From DATKKK01 sp964354625 (GTDB lineage: Archaea > Thermoproteota > Bathyarchaeia > Bathyarchaeales > Bathycorpusculaceae), in assembly GCA_964354625.1 (NCBI GenBank), contig CAYHAK010000001.1, positions 1 through 64,000 on the forward strand: a DNA stretch of 64,000 bases. Reading direction: 5' to 3'. The notes under the pieces were generated by a model that saw only the letters and a program-made list of their open reading frames with translations, was not told where the DNA came from and ran no database searches. Position numbers and translations under genes: made by a program. The first letter of the stretch is position 1. Every line of letters begins with the position of its first letter. Below are positions 60,988-64,000 of this stretch, piece after piece.

Positions 60988-62259
60988 ATGTCTTCGAAAC
61001 TGAGGTTCAGAGACCCCGAACTGGCAAAACGCGTGGCCGAGAAGATCAATAGGCTCGCCCTAGAAGAGGGAACAATCAAGATCTGCCATGTGTGCGGCAC
61101 GCACGAGTGGACGATAACGCATTTTGGCATACGTAGCCTACTGCCCTCCAACGTGGAAGTCATAGCAGGACCAGGCTGTCCAGTGTGCATAGTTCCAGCC
61201 TCCGAAGTAGACGAAGCCGTCCAACTGGCCCAAATGGGCATTGTTGTTACGTGCTTCGGCGATGTACTACGTGTTCCCGGCTCCAAGATGTCCCTTTTGG
61301 ACGCCAAAGCCAAAGGCGCTGACGTGCGCGTCGTCTACGGCGTCGGAGACGCAGTCAACATGTCTGCGAAAGAGCCGGACAAACAGTTTACTTTTTTCGC
61401 CGTTGGCTTCGAAACAACCGCACCGTCCACAGCCGTCGAAATCATCAACAAGCCTCCGAAAAACCTGAGCTTCCTCGTGTCCCATAGGCTGATACCGCCT
61501 GCCATGAAGCTCCTCGTGGAAATGAAGGACCTGAACCTCAACGGCTTCATCGCGCCAGGCCACGCCAGCACGATCATCGGACTCAAACCCTACGAAGTCT
61601 TCCCCGAGAAATACGGCATGCCCACTGTCGTGGGAGGCTTCGAACCACTAGACGTGCTCTTCGCGGTCTACATGATCATGAGACAGCTGGATGAAGGCAA
61701 ACCTCGCTTGGAAAACGAGTATGTACGCGCTGTCCACTGGGAAGGCAACACTAAAGCCCAACAGCTTATGCGAAAAGCCTTCGACGTTGTTGATGGAAGC
61801 TGGCGAGGACTAGGCACAATCCCAGCCTCCAAGTTGACGCTCCGCACACAATACCGAGCCTACGATGCGCGCTTGAAACACGGAGTAAAGGTCGAACAAG
61901 GTATGGACACACCACAAGGCTGCCAATGTCATCTAGTCGTTGTAGGCAAGATCAAACCAAACCAATGTCCGCTGTTCCTGAAAGCCTGCACCCCACAGAA
62001 ACCTATAGGCGCCTGCATGGTAAGCAGCGAAGGCACCTGCCGCATATGGGCGGAGACAATAAATAGCAAACAGCCAATAGGCTACACAAAGGTGTTAGTG
62101 ATGTCTGATAGAGACGTAGAGATTTCCGAAATGCGAGAACGGATAGTGAAGCTGGAAGTTAAAGTCGAAGAACTGACCAAACGTATAGACGGCATGCAGA
62201 GCTACATGAAAGAGCTGTACAAGTACCTGCAACAGAACCCTGGCAAGTCACTGTTCTAG
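60988..62259 (+). CDS. hypD: Hydrogenase maturation protein HypD with coiled-coil C-terminal extension
   Basis: A 423-residue HypD, iron-sulfur scaffold for the Fe(CN)2CO centre. Key cysteine motifs are CHVCGTHEWTI, GPGCPVCIVP and CQCHL with GTCRIW near residue 355. Normal HypD ends soon after this motif. Here about 60 residues follow (MSDRDVEISEMRERIVKLEV and on), a predicted coiled coil. An in-frame ATG at 62101 has GGTG six bases upstream, so this tail may also be made separately. Confidence 0.92.
   Translation: MSSKLRFRDPELAKRVAEKINRLALEEGTIKICHVCGTHEWTITHFGIRSLLPSNVEVIAGPGCPVCIVPASEVDEAVQLAQMGIVVTCFGDVLRVPGSKMSLLDAKAKGADVRVVYGVGDAVNMSAKEPDKQFTFFAVGFETTAPSTAVEIINKPPKNLSFLVSHRLIPPAMKLLVEMKDLNLNGFIAPGHASTIIGLKPYEVFPEKYGMPTVVGGFEPLDVLFAVYMIMRQLDEGKPRLENEYVRAVHWEGNTKAQQLMRKAFDVVDGSWRGLGTIPASKLTLRTQYRAYDARLKHGVKVEQGMDTPQGCQCHLVVVGKIKPNQCPLFLKACTPQKPIGACMVSSEGTCRIWAETINSKQPIGYTKVLVMSDRDVEISEMRERIVKLEVKVEELTKRIDGMQSYMKELYKYLQQNPGKSLF
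62101..62259 (+). CDS. Possible separately translated 52-residue coiled-coil protein within hypD
   Basis: Starting at ATG 62101 in the hypD frame, GGTG (62091-62094) sits six bases upstream and a TATA-like AATAAATAG (62058-62066) about 40 bases upstream. The product would be a heptad-patterned coiled coil (MRERIVKLEVKVEELTKRI) with a short Tyr/Leu C-terminus. The hypD stop codon may have been lost, fusing a formerly separate gene. Confidence 0.4.
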   Translation: MSDRDVEISEMRERIVKLEVKVEELTKRIDGMQSYMKELYKYLQQNPGKSLF

Positions 62260-62353
62260 AAGTGCAGCAAAACAAGTAGCGCGAAAGCCTTCTCGCTTGA
62301 GTTGACAAATCTTATAAGGGCAATGCTGACAATATGGCAAGCGAGGAAAAAAA

Positions 62354-62632
62354 ATGCTGTTAGAATACTTGATACCCCTACTGATCGCACAAGACGAACT
62401 GGCATGGGGATTCTTCGGCCTTGGCCTTCTGTGCCTAGCAATACCGATAGTCTGGTTCATCATCTCCATCCTGATCTGCATTTGGGTCTACAGAGACGCA
62501 GAAGGACGTGGAATGAGCGGGATCCTGTGGCTCATAATAATACTAATCACCGGAATCGTCGGCCTCATCATATACCTAATCGTCAGGAAAGACAAATCCG
62601 CAGCCAAAGGCGCGCCGCCACCACCGCCGTAA
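62354..62632 (+). CDS. Small membrane protein (phospholipase-D N-terminal-like)
   Basis: A 92-residue protein with two or three hydrophobic segments (LGLLCLAIPIVWFIISILIC and GILWLIIILITGIVGLIIYL) joined by VYRDAEGRGMSG, the PLDc_N-like pattern of small bacterial and archaeal membrane proteins, and a Pro-rich tail (GAPPPPP). TATA-like CTTATAAGG near 62309 and GAGG before ATG 62354. Function unknown. Confidence 0.7.
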   Translation: MLLEYLIPLLIAQDELAWGFFGLGLLCLAIPIVWFIISILICIWVYRDAEGRGMSGILWLIIILITGIVGLIIYLIVRKDKSAAKGAPPPPP

Positions 62633-62682
62633 CAAGGGAGACTTAACACTCCTTTTTTATCTTTTCCGAAGGATACACATCT

Positions 62683-63315
62683 ATGCAACTAGCCGACGAA
62701 ATAGTCCGTTTGTTTAACTTCATCGGCAGTTTGGTTTGCCATCAACGTCCAGAAAGAACGCTGTGGATAGGGGGACGCTACCTTCCCGTGTGCGCGAGGG
62801 ACACTGGAGCCCTAACAGGGCTTTTGCTGGGATACGGACTAGTACTCTTACTTCGGAAAAAAGGAGCAAGAGGCCCTCCTCACTTGTACATGACTCTTTC
62901 CATGCTGCTCCCAATGCTGATAGATTCCTTAGCGCAGCTATTCGGTTTCTGGACAAGCACGAATGACGTACGGCTACTCACAGGACTCCTATTTGGCACG
63001 GCACTGGCACCGATGCTGGTGTACTTGCTAGCGCTTTCTCCACTCAATGGAAAGATCTCAGTACTGAAGAGGCTCCAGCCAAGCGCTACTGACTTGGATG
63101 ACAAGAATTCGTGGCTCGATGCAAAGGCACTCGTCGTCGGGACGGTGTTGTCAATCGGCCTTTTCCTTGTCATAAGAGGGCTTGTTGGTTCAGAGTTCGC
63201 CTTTTTCTATTGGTTGTTGAGCGTGCCTACGGTGACAGGGAGCGTGTGGCACGTTTTCGTTTTGCCTCCGTTGCTACTGGTCGCGGCGCTAAGCAAGCAT
63301 GTTCGCCGAGAGTGA
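62683..63315 (+). CDS. DUF2085-type membrane protein
   Basis: A 210-residue protein with CHQRPERTLWIGGRYLPVCARDTGALTGLLLG, the DUF2085 pattern (usual CHQRPERSF...CARCTG), then four or five membrane helices. The second cysteine of CARC is Asp here, so the usual metal-like pair is incomplete. Function of DUF2085 is unknown. It converges on HypE with nine bases between the stops. Confidence 0.75.
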   Translation: MQLADEIVRLFNFIGSLVCHQRPERTLWIGGRYLPVCARDTGALTGLLLGYGLVLLLRKKGARGPPHLYMTLSMLLPMLIDSLAQLFGFWTSTNDVRLLTGLLFGTALAPMLVYLLALSPLNGKISVLKRLQPSATDLDDKNSWLDAKALVVGTVLSIGLFLVIRGLVGSEFAFFYWLLSVPTVTGSVWHVFVLPPLLLVAALSKHVRRE

Positions 63316-63323
63316 AGCGCTTT

Positions 63324-64000
63324 CTAGCATATCCTGGGAACGGGGTCACCTATGGGTCTGGCGACTATTCTTTTTCCGCCTACGACCGTCTGCATAGCCA
63401 CGCCGTCGAAGGCCTTCGTTGTCTCCCCAATGATCTGAGCTTCCTTTCCTTCGCTGGTTTTCCGCAGAAACTTCAAAACTTCATCTGCTTTCTCTCTTGC
63501 CGTGCCTATGATGATTTTTCCTTCGTTTCCGATCTCTAGGGGGTCGAGGCCTAGCATTTCGCAGGCTGCTCTCACGTCTTCTCTGATAGGTATCGTCTCT
63601 TCATGAAGCAATATGCCTACGTGGGATTTTTCGCTGAACTCGTTTATGGCGTCAGCCAACCCGCCTCTGGTGGGGTCTTTCATAGCCACGATACCTCCAA
63701 CCTCACCGAGCAATCGCTGAATCAGCTTGTTCAGCGGTTTCACGTCGGACTCGATGCCGCTCCCGAAGCTCAGACCTTCCTGCGCGGACAACACAGCTAA
63801 CCCATGGTCGCCAATCGTGCCCGACAGTACTATTCTGTCGCCTGCGGCAAGGTTAGAGTCCAGCATCCAACGCGCCTTGAAGCCTCGACTGAACTCCTTC
63901 ACAACTTCAAGGTTCTTCTCCAAGGCTGGTGTTCTTCTACCTATGCCTGACACATTTATCATGCAACCTCCGAGGCTTCCTTTCTCAACGACCTTCGTGT
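63324..64000 (-). CDS. hypE: Hydrogenase maturation protein HypE, N-terminus beyond window
   Basis: The C-terminal two thirds (about 225 residues) of HypE are visible, with the AIR-synthase-like fold (VLSGTIGDHGLAVLSAQEG, AMKDPTRGGLADA) and the terminal PIGDPVPRIC, whose last Cys accepts the carbamoyl group from HypF. The frame runs off the right edge (TKVVEKGSLGGC precedes the listed Met). It dehydrates the thiocarboxamide to thiocyanate. It is on the opposite strand to hypFCD. Confidence 0.93.
   Translation of the reverse strand, partial: TKVVEKGSLGGCMINVSGIGRRTPALEKNLEVVKEFSRGFKARWMLDSNLAAGDRIVLSGTIGDHGLAVLSAQEGLSFGSGIESDVKPLNKLIQRLLGEVGGIVAMKDPTRGGLADAINEFSEKSHVGILLHEETIPIREDVRAACEMLGLDPLEIGNEGKIIIGTAREKADEVLKFLRKTSEGKEAQIIGETTKAFDGVAMQTVVGGKRIVARPIGDPVPRIC

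Noticed and set aside
1..64000. CRISPR arrays, tRNA and rRNA genes
   Set aside because: No regularly spaced repeats and no tRNA or rRNA-like sequence seen by eye; a covariance search could still find a small RNA.

Overview
The window is archaeal chromosome. It carries a tetraether-lipid synthase (Tes-type radical SAM), a geranylgeranyl reductase, F420 biosynthesis (CofE), Alba, an archaeal Lsm protein, a PAC2 proteasome-chaperone homologue, Dph6, archaeal pilus machinery, TATA-like promoters and GGAGG/GGTG ribosome sites. Heterodisulfide-reductase-like proteins, [NiFe]-hydrogenase maturation genes and a full beta-oxidation set, with no methyl-CoM reductase in view, fit an uncultured anaerobic TACK archaeon. 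Bathyarchaeia is my best guess, by recollection of gene content rather than a search. A 100-N scaffold gap at 40117-40216 shows this is a draft, probably metagenomic, assembly. I found no rRNA, tRNA, CRISPR array or insertion sequence.

Layout. 0-7 kb: a cut-off M28-like peptidase, a PAC2 protein, an Lsm protein, a GlmM/GlmU-like amino-sugar operon and a PfkB kinase. 7.2-18.3 kb (minus strand): a nine-gene type IV pilus-like export operon with ATPase, membrane platform, five membrane-anchored or pilin-like exported proteins, a type IV pilin and a prepilin peptidase. It is preceded on the same strand by a large beta-helix/PKD/Ig-like surface protein (18.3-21.1 kb). 21-29.4 kb: CofE, zinc-ribbon proteins, an M50 protease, geranylgeranyl reductase, Dph6, and a membrane regulator next to a secreted protein with three inverted repeats between them. 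29.4-30.6 kb is gene-poor. 30.6-39.3 kb: a redox cluster with an NfnAB-like pair, a double ferredoxin/MvhD protein, a thioredoxin-reductase-like protein, a fused HdrCB-like protein and HdrA with a cysteine-free MvhD-like tail. 39.4-43.3 kb: small genes, a DsrE gene split by the gap and a frameshifted membrane hydrolase. 43.4-54.1 kb: ETF, two acyl-CoA dehydrogenases, 3-hydroxyacyl-CoA dehydrogenase, enoyl-CoA hydratase, thiolase with its DUF35 partner, and an acyl-CoA ligase. 54.2-58.2 kb: OB-fold protein, Alba, DEAD-box helicase and Tes. 58.4-64 kb: HypF, HypC, HypD, two small membrane proteins and a cut-off HypE.

How it works together. The acyl-CoA ligase, dehydrogenases, hydratase and thiolase can turn fatty acids into acetyl-CoA, or run in reverse. 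ETF would carry the dehydrogenase electrons, and the neighbouring Hdr/MvhD/Nfn proteins are plausible partners linking flavin, ferredoxin and NAD(P)H pools. The Hyp proteins imply a [NiFe] hydrogenase elsewhere in the genome.

Main oddities: an acyl-CoA dehydrogenase whose only fitting start is ACG directly after the upstream stop codon; an MvhD domain with its cluster cysteines gone; a two-copy structured element (3.1 and 30.4 kb); a HypD tail with its own promoter-like signals and in-frame start; two Shine-Dalgarno-equipped microproteins; (CG)n tracts between many genes; and frequent TTG starts.
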